From assembly GCA_041668045.1 (NCBI GenBank), contig JBAYDV010000075.1, forward strand, positions 1 to 9,909: a stretch of 9,909 nucleotides of DNA, given 5' to 3'. Below the pieces are notes generated by a model that was not told the origin of the DNA, ran no database searches, and worked only from the letters and a program-made list of their open reading frames with translations. Source of the stretch: JBAYDV01 sp041668045. Its GTDB lineage: Bacteria > Bacteroidota > Bacteroidia > Bacteroidales > UBA932. A program made the translations under genes and the position numbers. Below are positions 1-7,837 of this stretch, piece after piece; the stretch's first letter is position 1; each line of letters starts with the position of its first letter.

Positions 1-60
1 GCCGTAGCTAAAAATACTATGACATGGACTCCAGTTAAATTACCAGAACCTTCTAAATAA
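1..60 (+). CDS. 3' end of an upstream gene, product unknown (partial)
   Basis: Frame 1 is open from the first base to a TAA at 58-60 and ends in the residues TWTPVKLPEPSK. Only 19 codons are visible, so no domain can be assigned. It runs in the same direction as the GH18 gene and stops 19 nt before that start, with no terminator between, so it is probably the preceding gene of the same operon. By analogy with Bacteroides high-mannose N-glycan loci it could be a SusD-like protein or another glycan-binding lipoprotein, but that is inference from position only. Confidence 0.6.
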   Translation, partial: AVAKNTMTWTPVKLPEPSK

Positions 61-79
61 TTATTAAAAGATTATAAAA

Positions 80-1474
80 ATGAAATTTAAAAATATATTT
101 AAATATGGTATTGTAGCTTGTTCTGTATTACTAATATCGGGATTAATGTCTTCATGTGAAGAATCTGTCGATGTTGGAACTTTAGATGAAAGCATCTATG
201 ATACGAGCACGCTAACAGCAAGAGTAATTAATACTCAAGATGCTAGAAACTTTAGAACGATAAAAGTATATAATACAGTAGAGGGAACTGCTCAAGTAGG
301 GGTAAATCTAAGTAATAAAGCTCAACGAATTACTGACTACCAGTTCGTAGTCGATACTGCATATGTAACTATGTATAATAATATTAATGGAACCGATTAT
401 GAGGCTTATCCTAGTAATTTGGTAACCTTTGATAATGACGGAAAAATTCAGTTAGTTCCAGATGCTCAAATCTCAGATAGTCAGATAATTAACATAGCTA
501 ATAATCCAGATGCAGAAATAGGAAAAGAATTTATGCTTCCTATATCACTTAAGACTACTAGTGATGATGTAAATATATCCTCAGACCCTGATTATGTATT
601 CTTCGTGAAATGTCAAGGAGATATTCCAAATCCTACTAAAGATTCAGGAATATGGGTTAACTTTTATTTCGAAGTAAATGATGTTAATATACTTAATGCT
701 ACAAGTTGGACATTAAAAGATAGTGGAAAACCATTAGCAGATAATGTTTGTATTTTCGCAGCTAATGTACATTATGACCCAATAAAAGGACCTTATATTT
801 ATCTAAATCCTCAAGTAAAACATATACTAGACAATAGAGATGAATATATAAAACCTCTTCAAGACATGGGAATTACTGTAACATTATCTTTATTATCAAA
901 TGTAGCCAATCTTAGTGTAGAAGGTGCATATCAATTAGCTATGAACGCTAAAAAATTATGTGACACCTATGGCTTAGATGGTATAGAATTAGATGATGAA
1001 TATAATGATGAAGGAGGACAACCTGGTTTCGAATCAGGAACAAATTCTGAAGCCTATGTAAATTTCGTATATGAATGTAAACGAATTATGCCAGATAAAT
1101 TAGTTTGTGTATATAACTGGGGCTTAGCAGGTAATGGGGCATTCTTAAACCCATTTAAAGGTTTAAACCCGGGAGAATTTATTGATTATACATATGAAGG
1201 ATCATATGGTAGTTTCAATTCGACTATTCAAAACCGTTATCTAGGTATGACTAAAAAACAAGTATCTCCATACTCTAGAAAATTACATAGTGGATTTTCA
1301 TATACAGAAGCCAATTTCCAAAAAGTCATAGATGAAGGATATGGTAGTCAAATGATATATGATTATAGAGCCGAACAAGGAGCAGATTATGTTCCTGCAT
1401 TCAATACAATGAGCCAAATTCTATTCGGAGAGGATATTGTTTGGTCAGGAGAAACATATGTAAAAAATTACTAA
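80..1474 (+). CDS. GH18 endo-beta-N-acetylglucosaminidase lipoprotein with BT_3987-like N-terminal domain
   Basis: The likely reaction is hydrolysis of the GlcNAc-beta-1,4-GlcNAc bond in the N-glycan core, releasing the oligomannose chain at the cell surface. Residues 1-26 form a lipoprotein signal peptide with the cleavage cysteine at C26, followed by EESVD, an acidic stretch like the surface-export signals of Bacteroidota lipoproteins. Residues about 35-170 look like the DUF1735/BT_3987-type N-terminal domain. From about 190 a GH18 barrel follows, with recognisable strands (VCIFAANVHYD, ITVTLSLLSNVAN, LVCVYNWG, GSQMIYDYR). The catalytic motif DGIELDDEY spans D300-Y308: E307 is the predicted acid and D305 the substrate-assisting residue. 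E303 replaces the second Asp of the canonical DGxDxDxE. The 464-residue length fits the BT_3987-type enzymes. The BACON lipoprotein gene starts 12 nt downstream. There is no Shine-Dalgarno; the start is set by the signal peptide. The fold is well supported; high-mannose specificity is inferred from the GH92 neighbours. Confidence 0.9.
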   Translation: MKFKNIFKYGIVACSVLLISGLMSSCEESVDVGTLDESIYDTSTLTARVINTQDARNFRTIKVYNTVEGTAQVGVNLSNKAQRITDYQFVVDTAYVTMYNNINGTDYEAYPSNLVTFDNDGKIQLVPDAQISDSQIINIANNPDAEIGKEFMLPISLKTTSDDVNISSDPDYVFFVKCQGDIPNPTKDSGIWVNFYFEVNDVNILNATSWTLKDSGKPLADNVCIFAANVHYDPIKGPYIYLNPQVKHILDNRDEYIKPLQDMGITVTLSLLSNVANLSVEGAYQLAMNAKKLCDTYGLDGIELDDEYNDEGGQPGFESGTNSEAYVNFVYECKRIMPDKLVCVYNWGLAGNGAFLNPFKGLNPGEFIDYTYEGSYGSFNSTIQNRYLGMTKKQVSPYSRKLHSGFSYTEANFQKVIDEGYGSQMIYDYRAEQGADYVPAFNTMSQILFGEDIVWSGETYVKNY

Positions 1475-1486
1475 ACAGAAATAGAA

Positions 1487-3046
1487 ATGAAAAAAATATT
1501 ATCAATATTATCCATATCACTTTTACTATTTTCATGTAGTAATGATAAAGATAATGAAGCAGTAATTCCTAATGCTACAGTTTCTGTTAGTGTAAACAAT
1601 ATCGAATTTCAAAGCGATGGAACACCGATAGATGCTAATACTGTTACAGTAACATCCAGCGATGATTGGACATTAATAGGCAATAGTTCTTGGGTAACAG
1701 CTTCAACCACAAGTGGTAAAACAAACGGCGAAATAACATTTACTGTAGAATCAGCAAACACTACTTTAGATGCTAGAACAGCTTTATTTCATGTAGTCAG
1801 TGGCAATGAATCTTGTGACATTACATTGAAACAAGGGCCAAAACCAGAAGTACAAATATTAGGTGATTCTGATACCTACGACGTAGTAGCTGATGCTAGT
1901 GCAGTAACCATTCAAATTAAAAGCAATGTTGACTTCACATATCAGATCTCTGAAGAGGCTAAAGATTGGATTACATTCTATAATGGTCCAAGCAAATCGC
2001 CTGTAACTAAAGGTGTTTCTGAAAAATGGCTAACTTTCGACATAGCTGAAAACACTACATTCGCTGAACGTCAAGGTACTATAACATTAAAAATTAATGA
2101 AGAAGAAGATAAAGTATTTACCATAGGACAAGCTATGAATTATGGAATAGTACTTGATCAAAATGAATTTGAAATCGATCCTGCAGGAGGAAATGTCAAC
2201 TTATCATTTAAGGCTAATGTACCAGTAACTATAGATGGAATAGACAAATATGCTTGGTTAACACCAGATGCAGATCTATCCAAAACTACAGGAGAAGATT
2301 ATGATACATATTCAATAAGTTTCACACTTTCTTCATCTACAGCTCTAAGATTAGGAGAACTAACTGTCAAATCCACAGATGACACTCATACAACGACACC
2401 TAAATCAGTATTAATTCATCAGGCAGCTACAAATCCTGTATATATGAATATAACTGATGGAGGATTTTCAAATGCACTAGTATCTCAAAATTATGCGATA
2501 CTAATAGATGGTACACAATACGAACTTACTGAAGACGCCATTAATGCTACATCATTAAACTTCGATGGATATGGAGTAGGATCATTCGAAGGAATAGATA
2601 TATTTACAAACCTTGATTCTCTAAGTTGTTCACCAGCAAGATCATCATCAATCGATTTATCTGCTCTATCTAATTTAACATATGCTAATCTAGATGGAAG
2701 TAATTGGGAAACCATAACACTAGGAGACATACCTGTAAAATCATTATCATTCTCAGAATTTTCAGGACTACATGACAATGGAAATATGTGGTGGGGATTT
2801 TCAGAGACTGTTACAATAACAGGCTCACAACTAGAAAACGTAACTGCACCATATGCATTTAATATCGATACAATAGATTTATCAGGCTGTCCTTCACTTA
2901 AAACAGTAGATGTAGCTAATGGAAAATATCCTGCATATTATGCACCTAGCTATGCTCCAGTGAAGAATTTAATCTTACCATTATCTATAAAAGAAACAGT
3001 AAATGTTCAAACTATAGATGGATACACTAATGTAACATACAAATAA
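1487..3046 (+). CDS. Triple-BACON lipoprotein with leucine-rich C-terminal half, putative surface glycan-binding protein
   Basis: Residues 1-17 are a short lipoprotein signal (LLLFSC, C17) followed by SNDKDNE, an acidic stretch favouring surface display. Three consecutive BACON-like beta domains follow, about 31-117, 120-217 and 218-314. The first is the clearest: DW, then SSWVT, then an Asn-Thr-Thr-x-x-Ala-Arg-Thr segment, ending in LKQG. The others end in GQA and HQAA. The C-terminal part, about 320-519, has repeated IDLSALSNL, LENVTAP and IDLSGCPSLKTVDV-type segments resembling the degenerate leucine-rich repeats of Bacteroidota surface proteins. It is rich in Trp, Tyr, Ser and Asn, and no catalytic motif is visible. 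Family knowledge: BACON domains were proposed as carbohydrate-binding, although in at least one structurally studied enzyme the domain acts as a spacer. The position after the endoglycosidase matches a surface glycan-binding protein; the ligand is unknown. The gene is followed by a strong terminator. Confidence 0.8.
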   Translation: MKKILSILSISLLLFSCSNDKDNEAVIPNATVSVSVNNIEFQSDGTPIDANTVTVTSSDDWTLIGNSSWVTASTTSGKTNGEITFTVESANTTLDARTALFHVVSGNESCDITLKQGPKPEVQILGDSDTYDVVADASAVTIQIKSNVDFTYQISEEAKDWITFYNGPSKSPVTKGVSEKWLTFDIAENTTFAERQGTITLKINEEEDKVFTIGQAMNYGIVLDQNEFEIDPAGGNVNLSFKANVPVTIDGIDKYAWLTPDADLSKTTGEDYDTYSISFTLSSSTALRLGELTVKSTDDTHTTTPKSVLIHQAATNPVYMNITDGGFSNALVSQNYAILIDGTQYELTEDAINATSLNFDGYGVGSFEGIDIFTNLDSLSCSPARSSSIDLSALSNLTYANLDGSNWETITLGDIPVKSLSFSEFSGLHDNGNMWWGFSETVTITGSQLENVTAPYAFNIDTIDLSGCPSLKTVDVANGKYPAYYAPSYAPVKNLILPLSIKETVNVQTIDGYTNVTYK

Positions 3047-3077
3047 ACATTGTACTCGCGATAATTTAATTGATTTT

Positions 3078-3114
3078 CTGCCACGAATTTTGTAAATTCC
3101 TGGCAGATTTTTTT
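3078..3114 (+). terminator. Rho-independent terminator after the BACON gene
   Basis: Arm CTGCCA (3078-3083) pairs with TGGCAG (3101-3106) and GAATTT (3085-3090) pairs with AAATTC (3094-3099). There is a single C/C mismatch (3084/3100) and a TGT loop. Seven T residues follow at 3108-3114. The structure begins 32 nt after the BACON stop and ends 13 nt before the first GH92 start. It should therefore end, or partly attenuate, the upstream transcript before the mannosidase genes. Confidence 0.85.
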
Positions 3115-3127
3115 AACACTCATACGA

Positions 3128-5404
3128 ATGAATAAATATTATAAGGCAATAAATTTATCAGCTACCATAATACTAGCGTTAATATCACTTTCACCGATAT
3201 TAACATCTTGTAGAGAATCTCGTTTCGAGATTCCTTTGGATGACAACATAGCCGGCTACGTATCAACATTAGTAGGAAGTCAATCAGACTCCAACCTTTC
3301 TACAGGCAATACTTATCCTGCTACAGCAGTGCCATGGGGCATGAACTTCTGGACACCACAAACAGGAAAAATGGGAGACGGCTGGGCATACACCTATGAT
3401 GCAAAAACTATATGTGGCTTTAAGCAAACACATCAACCTTCTCCATGGATTAATGACTATGGTCAATTCTCATTAATGCCTGTTTCAGATATAAATAACA
3501 TAAGTGAAAAAGATAGAAGAAGCATCTTCTCTCACAAAACGGAAATAGCTAAACCATACTATTACAAAGTCTATCTAGGAGACCCGAATGTGACAGCAGA
3601 AATGACCACAACATCACGTGCCGCCATATTAAGATTCACATTCACTAAAGGAGAAAAAGGTATAGTCCTTGATGCTTTCGATCATGGATCATACATAAGC
3701 CAGCTAAACGACAGTACTTTAGCAGGATACTCAACTAAAAATTCAGGTGGAGTACCAGAAAATTTCAAAAACTACTTCGTAGTAAAATTCAGTAAACCTA
3801 TAAGCTCTTTAAAACTATATGATGGAACTAAAGAGATAACGAAAGCATCCAGATTAAAAAAAGAAGTTAATCACGAGATCGCTATAACTTCATTCAAACT
3901 GAACAAGAAAGAAGCCATAAATGTATATGTAGCATCCTCATTCATATCAGAAGAACAAGCATTACAAAACTTAAAAGAAGTAGAAGGCAAAACGTTTGAA
4001 CAAGTCAAAAAGGAAAGCCAGAATCTATGGAACAAAGAACTTGGTAAAATAAAGGTTACAGGAAAAAGTGAAGACCAATACCGTACATTCTACTCATGCT
4101 TATACAGATCACTACTATTCCCTCGTTCCTTCTATGAAATAAATAAAGAAGGAAAAATCGTACACTACAGTCCATTCAATGGAGAAATAAGAGAAGGATA
4201 CATGTTTACAGACTCAGGTTACTGGGACACATTCAGATCACTAAACCCCCTACTAAATTTAGTATATCCATCAGAAAGCGACAAAATGCAAGAAGGACTC
4301 CTAAACGCATATAAAGAAAGTGGATATTTCCCAGAATGGGCTAGCCCAGGCCATCGTGACTGTATGGTAGGCAATAATTCCGCCAGTATAGTAGCAGACG
4401 CATGCATAAAAGGCATAAGCGATAAAGAAGCATCAAAAATGTTCGCAGGACTCATAAAAGATGCTAACACAGTAAATCCAAAGGTATCATCAACAGGAAG
4501 ACTAGGGTGGCAATACTATAATAAATTAGGATATGTACCATGTGATGTAGGTATCAACGAAAGTGCTGCACGTACACTTGAATATGCCTATAATGATTGG
4601 TGTATATATCTAATGGGTAAAAAACTAGGAATCTCTAGCGACACTATAGACATATATAAACAACGTTCACAGAACTATAAAAATCTTTTCGACCCTAATT
4701 ATAATTTAATGCGAGGACGAAAAGCAGATGGAAGTTTCCCAGAAGAATTTTCACCATACAAATGGGGAGGAGATTTTACAGAAGGAAATTCACTACAATA
4801 CACATGGAGCGTTTTTCATGATATACCAGGTCTGATACAACTAATGGGAGGAAAAGAAAACTTCATATCGAAATTAGATTCTGTATTTATCATGCCACCA
4901 ATCTATGACGATAGTTATTATGGATTCCGCATCCATGAAATATCAGAAATGGTAATAGCAGACATGGGAAACTATGCACATGGAAACCAGCCAGCCCAAC
5001 ACATGACATACCTCTATGATTATGTAAATCAACCATATAAAACACAATACTGGGTACGTGAAGTCATGAATCGTTTATACACAGCCGCTCCAGATGGCTA
5101 TTGTGGTGACGAAGATAACGGACAGACCTCATCATGGTACGTATTTTCAGCCATGGGTTTCTATCCAGTCAACCCTGTATCTGGGCAATATGCTCTTGGG
5201 GCACCACTTTTCGACCACGTTCAGATATCATTAGAAAATGGGAAAAAAGTAAATATAAACTCATATCAATCAGGTAAAGATGATAGATATATCAAATCTA
5301 AGAAGTTAAACAACTCATTATATGAAGACAATTTCATAACATATAAAGATTTAAAAGCAGGTTTAACATTAGATTTAGAAATGAATAACACACCTACTAA
5401 ATAA
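3128..5404 (+). CDS. GH92 alpha-mannosidase lipoprotein (first copy, HGNQ type)
   Basis: A calcium-dependent inverting exo-alpha-mannosidase of family GH92, full length at 758 aa. A lipoprotein signal ends at C28 (ILTSC), followed by RESRFE. Family landmarks appear in order: GNTYPATAVPWGM near residue 60, GYWDTFRSLNP, FPEWASPGHRDCMVGNNSAS, ARTLEYAYNDW, TEGNSLQY with predicted general acid E552, HGNQP with H618 and Q621, and GDEDNGQTSSWYVFSAMGFYPV with D661, E662 and D663 in the catalytic-base motif. Q621 replaces the Glu of the HGNE motif found in characterised alpha-1,2-mannosidases such as BT_3990. The segment around residues 101-107 (HQPSPWI) replaces the HLGGTGAGD-type loop of the next gene. 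The substrate is therefore probably an alpha-mannoside, but the linkage may not be alpha-1,2. It lies 11 nt upstream of the second GH92. There is no Shine-Dalgarno; the start is fixed by the signal peptide. Confidence 0.95.
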   Translation: MNKYYKAINLSATIILALISLSPILTSCRESRFEIPLDDNIAGYVSTLVGSQSDSNLSTGNTYPATAVPWGMNFWTPQTGKMGDGWAYTYDAKTICGFKQTHQPSPWINDYGQFSLMPVSDINNISEKDRRSIFSHKTEIAKPYYYKVYLGDPNVTAEMTTTSRAAILRFTFTKGEKGIVLDAFDHGSYISQLNDSTLAGYSTKNSGGVPENFKNYFVVKFSKPISSLKLYDGTKEITKASRLKKEVNHEIAITSFKLNKKEAINVYVASSFISEEQALQNLKEVEGKTFEQVKKESQNLWNKELGKIKVTGKSEDQYRTFYSCLYRSLLFPRSFYEINKEGKIVHYSPFNGEIREGYMFTDSGYWDTFRSLNPLLNLVYPSESDKMQEGLLNAYKESGYFPEWASPGHRDCMVGNNSASIVADACIKGISDKEASKMFAGLIKDANTVNPKVSSTGRLGWQYYNKLGYVPCDVGINESAARTLEYAYNDWCIYLMGKKLGISSDTIDIYKQRSQNYKNLFDPNYNLMRGRKADGSFPEEFSPYKWGGDFTEGNSLQYTWSVFHDIPGLIQLMGGKENFISKLDSVFIMPPIYDDSYYGFRIHEISEMVIADMGNYAHGNQPAQHMTYLYDYVNQPYKTQYWVREVMNRLYTAAPDGYCGDEDNGQTSSWYVFSAMGFYPVNPVSGQYALGAPLFDHVQISLENGKKVNINSYQSGKDDRYIKSKKLNNSLYEDNFITYKDLKAGLTLDLEMNNTPTK

Positions 5405-5415
5405 AAAAATACATT

Positions 5416-7653
5416 ATGAAATATAAGGCAATGTCTATATTCGCTCTTATTCTCATTTTATCACTAGCTACGTCTTCATGCATAGAAGAAAAAAATAGTG
5501 AAAACCTAGCTAAAATAGTAAATCCCTTTATCGGTACAGACGGACCGGGCAATACATATCCCGGAGCACAAGTACCTTTCGGTATGGTACAGCTATCACC
5601 AGACAACGAAGCTGGTGGCTGGGATCGTATATCTGGCTATTTCTATCCAGACTCCATAATTAACACCTTCAGCATGACACACCTAGGAGGAACAGGAGCT
5701 GGAGACTTATACGACATAGCCCTTATGCCTTATATCTCAGGGAAAAAACTACGCGAAGTAGAAAAATCCCTAGCTGGCCAAGCTCTGATAAAAGCTGAAA
5801 AATATTCGACCTTTTCACATCAAAGAGAACAAGCGCATGCAGGATATTATCAAGTTTTTCTTGATACCTATGGAATAAATGTAGAACTAACAGCTAGCAC
5901 ACGTTGTGGAATGATGAACATCACATATCCAGCATCAGATTCATCAGCACTAATACTAGACCTTAAACGCAGTATTAACTGGGATAAGACTGTTGAGGCT
6001 GATATGAAAATAATAGACGATCATACAGTTCTAGGACATAGATTCTCCACAGGATGGGCTAAAGACCAAAAATTATATTTCGCCCTTAAATTCTCCAAAG
6101 CCTTCTATACAGATAGCCTGTCACCGGAGTCTAAACAGATAGGACACTTCTTCTTTAAAACCAAAGAAGGAGAGCAAATTCAAATAAAATGTGGATTATC
6201 TATGGTCAGCAGTCAAGGAGCACTAAAAAATCTCCAAGAAGAAATACCAGACTACGATTTCAACAAAATCAAAACAGAGGCAGAAAATCAATGGAACAAA
6301 GAACTATCCAAGATAGAGATTACCACTAATAATCAAACAAACGATAGTACAGATAAAGCGCTGTTTTACACATGTTTATACCAAAGCATGTGTGCTCCGA
6401 CCATATATATGGATAGAGACAGTACATATCGTGGACCAGATGGACAGATACATAAAGCCAATAATTTCGCCAACTATACCCGTTTTTCATTATGGGACAC
6501 TTACCGAGCAGCACATCCACTCTATACTATTCTATCTCCCGATAGAGTAAGTGATATGGTAAACTCTTTCCTGGCATTTTATGACGAAAGCGGTGCGCTA
6601 CCAGTTTGGAATTTTCAAGGTCAAGAAACCGACATGATGATAGCTCATCATTCGATTTCGGTTATTGCCGAAGCATGTTTGAAAAACATACCCGGGATAA
6701 ACTACTCCCATGCCCTCGAAGCCAGCATTGCCACGGTAAATAGAAATCAATATAGAGGAATTGGATTCTATAAGCAATACCACTACATTCCCGCCGACCT
6801 TGAAACAGAAAGTCTAAGTAAGACCATAGAATATTCCTATGACGATTACTGCATTTCGCAGATAGCCTCAAAATTAGCAACACAGGTCGATGATAGTGAT
6901 ACAGCAAGTATTAATATGTATAATGATATAGCAGAACACTATCTGAATAGAAGCCACTACTATAGAAATTTATACAATCAAGGCTGGCTAGCACCACGTC
7001 TGAGCAATGGTTTATTTAAAGAAAATTTCAACCCGGATGCATATACGAAAGACATTACAGAAAGTAACGCGTGGCAATATTTTTTCGCAGCTCAGCATGA
7101 CATCCCAGGCTTAATCGACCTTATCGGTGGTAAGCAAGCTTTTACCAAACGTTTAGATGCTATGTTCACCTATAAACCTAAAGATACGAAGCTACCTATC
7201 TTTTCAACAGGTATGATAGGGCAATATGTACATGGCAATGAACCAGACCATCATGTAGCATATTTATACAACTATGTAGGAGAGCCAGACAAAACGCAGA
7301 AATATATACATGAAATCGTCGATAAAATGTACAAAGATGAACCCAACGGACATTGCGGTAACGAAGACTGTGGACAAATGTCTTCATGGTATGTTCTCTC
7401 GACACTCGGCTTCTATCCAGTCAATCCCGTATCATGTAGATATGATTTAGGTACTCCTAATTTCGAAAAAGCCACTATCAATCTTCCTTCAGGAAAGAAA
7501 TTTATCATCAAAACGAAGAATTTCTCAAAAGATAACCCTTATGTAGAAAAAGTATTGCTAAATGGCACAGAACTAAAAACCCCTTATATTACCCATAATC
7601 AAATCGTCAGGGGAGGAGAGTTGAAATTCGTAATGAAAAAAATGACAAATTGA
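5416..7653 (+). CDS. GH92 alpha-mannosidase lipoprotein (second copy, HGNE type, alpha-1,2-like)
   Basis: A second full-length GH92 exo-alpha-mannosidase, 745 aa. The signal peptide ends at C22 (ATSSC), followed by IEEKN. The motifs are closer to the family consensus than in the preceding gene: NPFIGTDGPGNTYPGAQVPFGM, GGWDRISGY, THLGGTGAGD, ALPVWNFQGQETDMMIAHHS, TESNAWQY with predicted general acid E549, HGNEP with H606 and E609, and GNEDCGQMSSWYV with E650 and D651. The Trp of GGWD together with the His-Glu of HGNE matches the +1-subsite signature I associate with alpha-1,2-mannosidases such as BT_3990, so alpha-1,2 trimming of high-mannose glycans is the best guess. TESN instead of TEGN is a small departure. 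It is probably co-transcribed with the first GH92. I see no convincing intrinsic terminator after its stop. Confidence 0.95.
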   Translation: MKYKAMSIFALILILSLATSSCIEEKNSENLAKIVNPFIGTDGPGNTYPGAQVPFGMVQLSPDNEAGGWDRISGYFYPDSIINTFSMTHLGGTGAGDLYDIALMPYISGKKLREVEKSLAGQALIKAEKYSTFSHQREQAHAGYYQVFLDTYGINVELTASTRCGMMNITYPASDSSALILDLKRSINWDKTVEADMKIIDDHTVLGHRFSTGWAKDQKLYFALKFSKAFYTDSLSPESKQIGHFFFKTKEGEQIQIKCGLSMVSSQGALKNLQEEIPDYDFNKIKTEAENQWNKELSKIEITTNNQTNDSTDKALFYTCLYQSMCAPTIYMDRDSTYRGPDGQIHKANNFANYTRFSLWDTYRAAHPLYTILSPDRVSDMVNSFLAFYDESGALPVWNFQGQETDMMIAHHSISVIAEACLKNIPGINYSHALEASIATVNRNQYRGIGFYKQYHYIPADLETESLSKTIEYSYDDYCISQIASKLATQVDDSDTASINMYNDIAEHYLNRSHYYRNLYNQGWLAPRLSNGLFKENFNPDAYTKDITESNAWQYFFAAQHDIPGLIDLIGGKQAFTKRLDAMFTYKPKDTKLPIFSTGMIGQYVHGNEPDHHVAYLYNYVGEPDKTQKYIHEIVDKMYKDEPNGHCGNEDCGQMSSWYVLSTLGFYPVNPVSCRYDLGTPNFEKATINLPSGKKFIIKTKNFSKDNPYVEKVLLNGTELKTPYITHNQIVRGGELKFVMKKMTN

Positions 7654-7686
7654 CTGAAAAAATAATGTAAAGTGTTGATAATCAGA

Positions 7687-7714
7687 CATTTTGGCAGTTT
7701 TAAAAGACAAAATG
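7687..7714. promoter_or_regulatory. Inverted repeat upstream of hsp20, possible control site
   Basis: CATTTTG (7687-7693) is matched by its reverse complement CAAAATG (7708-7714) across 14 nt that themselves contain TTTTAAAA. No T-run follows, so it is a poor terminator for the GH92 operon. It lies about 125 nt before the hsp20 start and could be an operator or part of a stress-responsive promoter. I could not find a convincing -33/-7 pair in the 184 nt between the GH92 stop and the hsp20 start. Confidence 0.3.
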
Positions 7715-7824
7715 ACTAATTCTCCACTATGGAACATAACTTGTTACTTTATTAAATGAATTTCGGAAGTAAAAAATAGAAAAATAAAAACTATTCGAAA
7801 TATAACATGTTTAACAATTTAAAT

Positions 7825-7829
7825 GGAGG
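7825..7829 (+). promoter_or_regulatory. Shine-Dalgarno GGAGG that fixes the hsp20 start
   Basis: GGAGG at 7825-7829 lies 8 nt before the ATG at 7838. It overlaps an upstream in-frame ATG at 7823, which would add MEDLI. That upstream ATG is therefore most likely part of the ribosome-binding site and not the start codon. Strong Shine-Dalgarno sites are uncommon in Bacteroidota. Confidence 0.7.
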
Positions 7830-7837
7830 ATTTAATT

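Noticed and set aside
2491..2778. Minus-strand 95-codon frame inside the BACON gene
   Set aside because: Antisense to a coding region with clear protein-level structure, with no initiation signal and no family resemblance.
6326..7405. Several minus-strand frames of 60-80 codons inside the second GH92
   Set aside because: All are antisense to a well-conserved glycosidase and overlap each other in different frames.
3128..7653. Recent tandem duplication of the GH92 gene
   Set aside because: The two proteins share only family motifs and differ at many signature positions; the duplication, if any, is ancient.
7690..7724. Bacteroides-type promoter TTTG to TAATTCTC before hsp20
   Set aside because: The -7 box has two mismatches at the conserved TTTG and the 23-nt spacing is too long.
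7660..7730. Intrinsic terminator for the GH92 operon
   Set aside because: The only inverted repeat there has a 14-nt loop and no T-run after it.
7823..7837. Upstream in-frame ATG giving hsp20 five extra residues (MEDLI)
   Set aside because: The ATG overlaps a GGAGG that is ideally spaced for the ATG at 7838, and the protein from 7838 has the normal family N-terminus.
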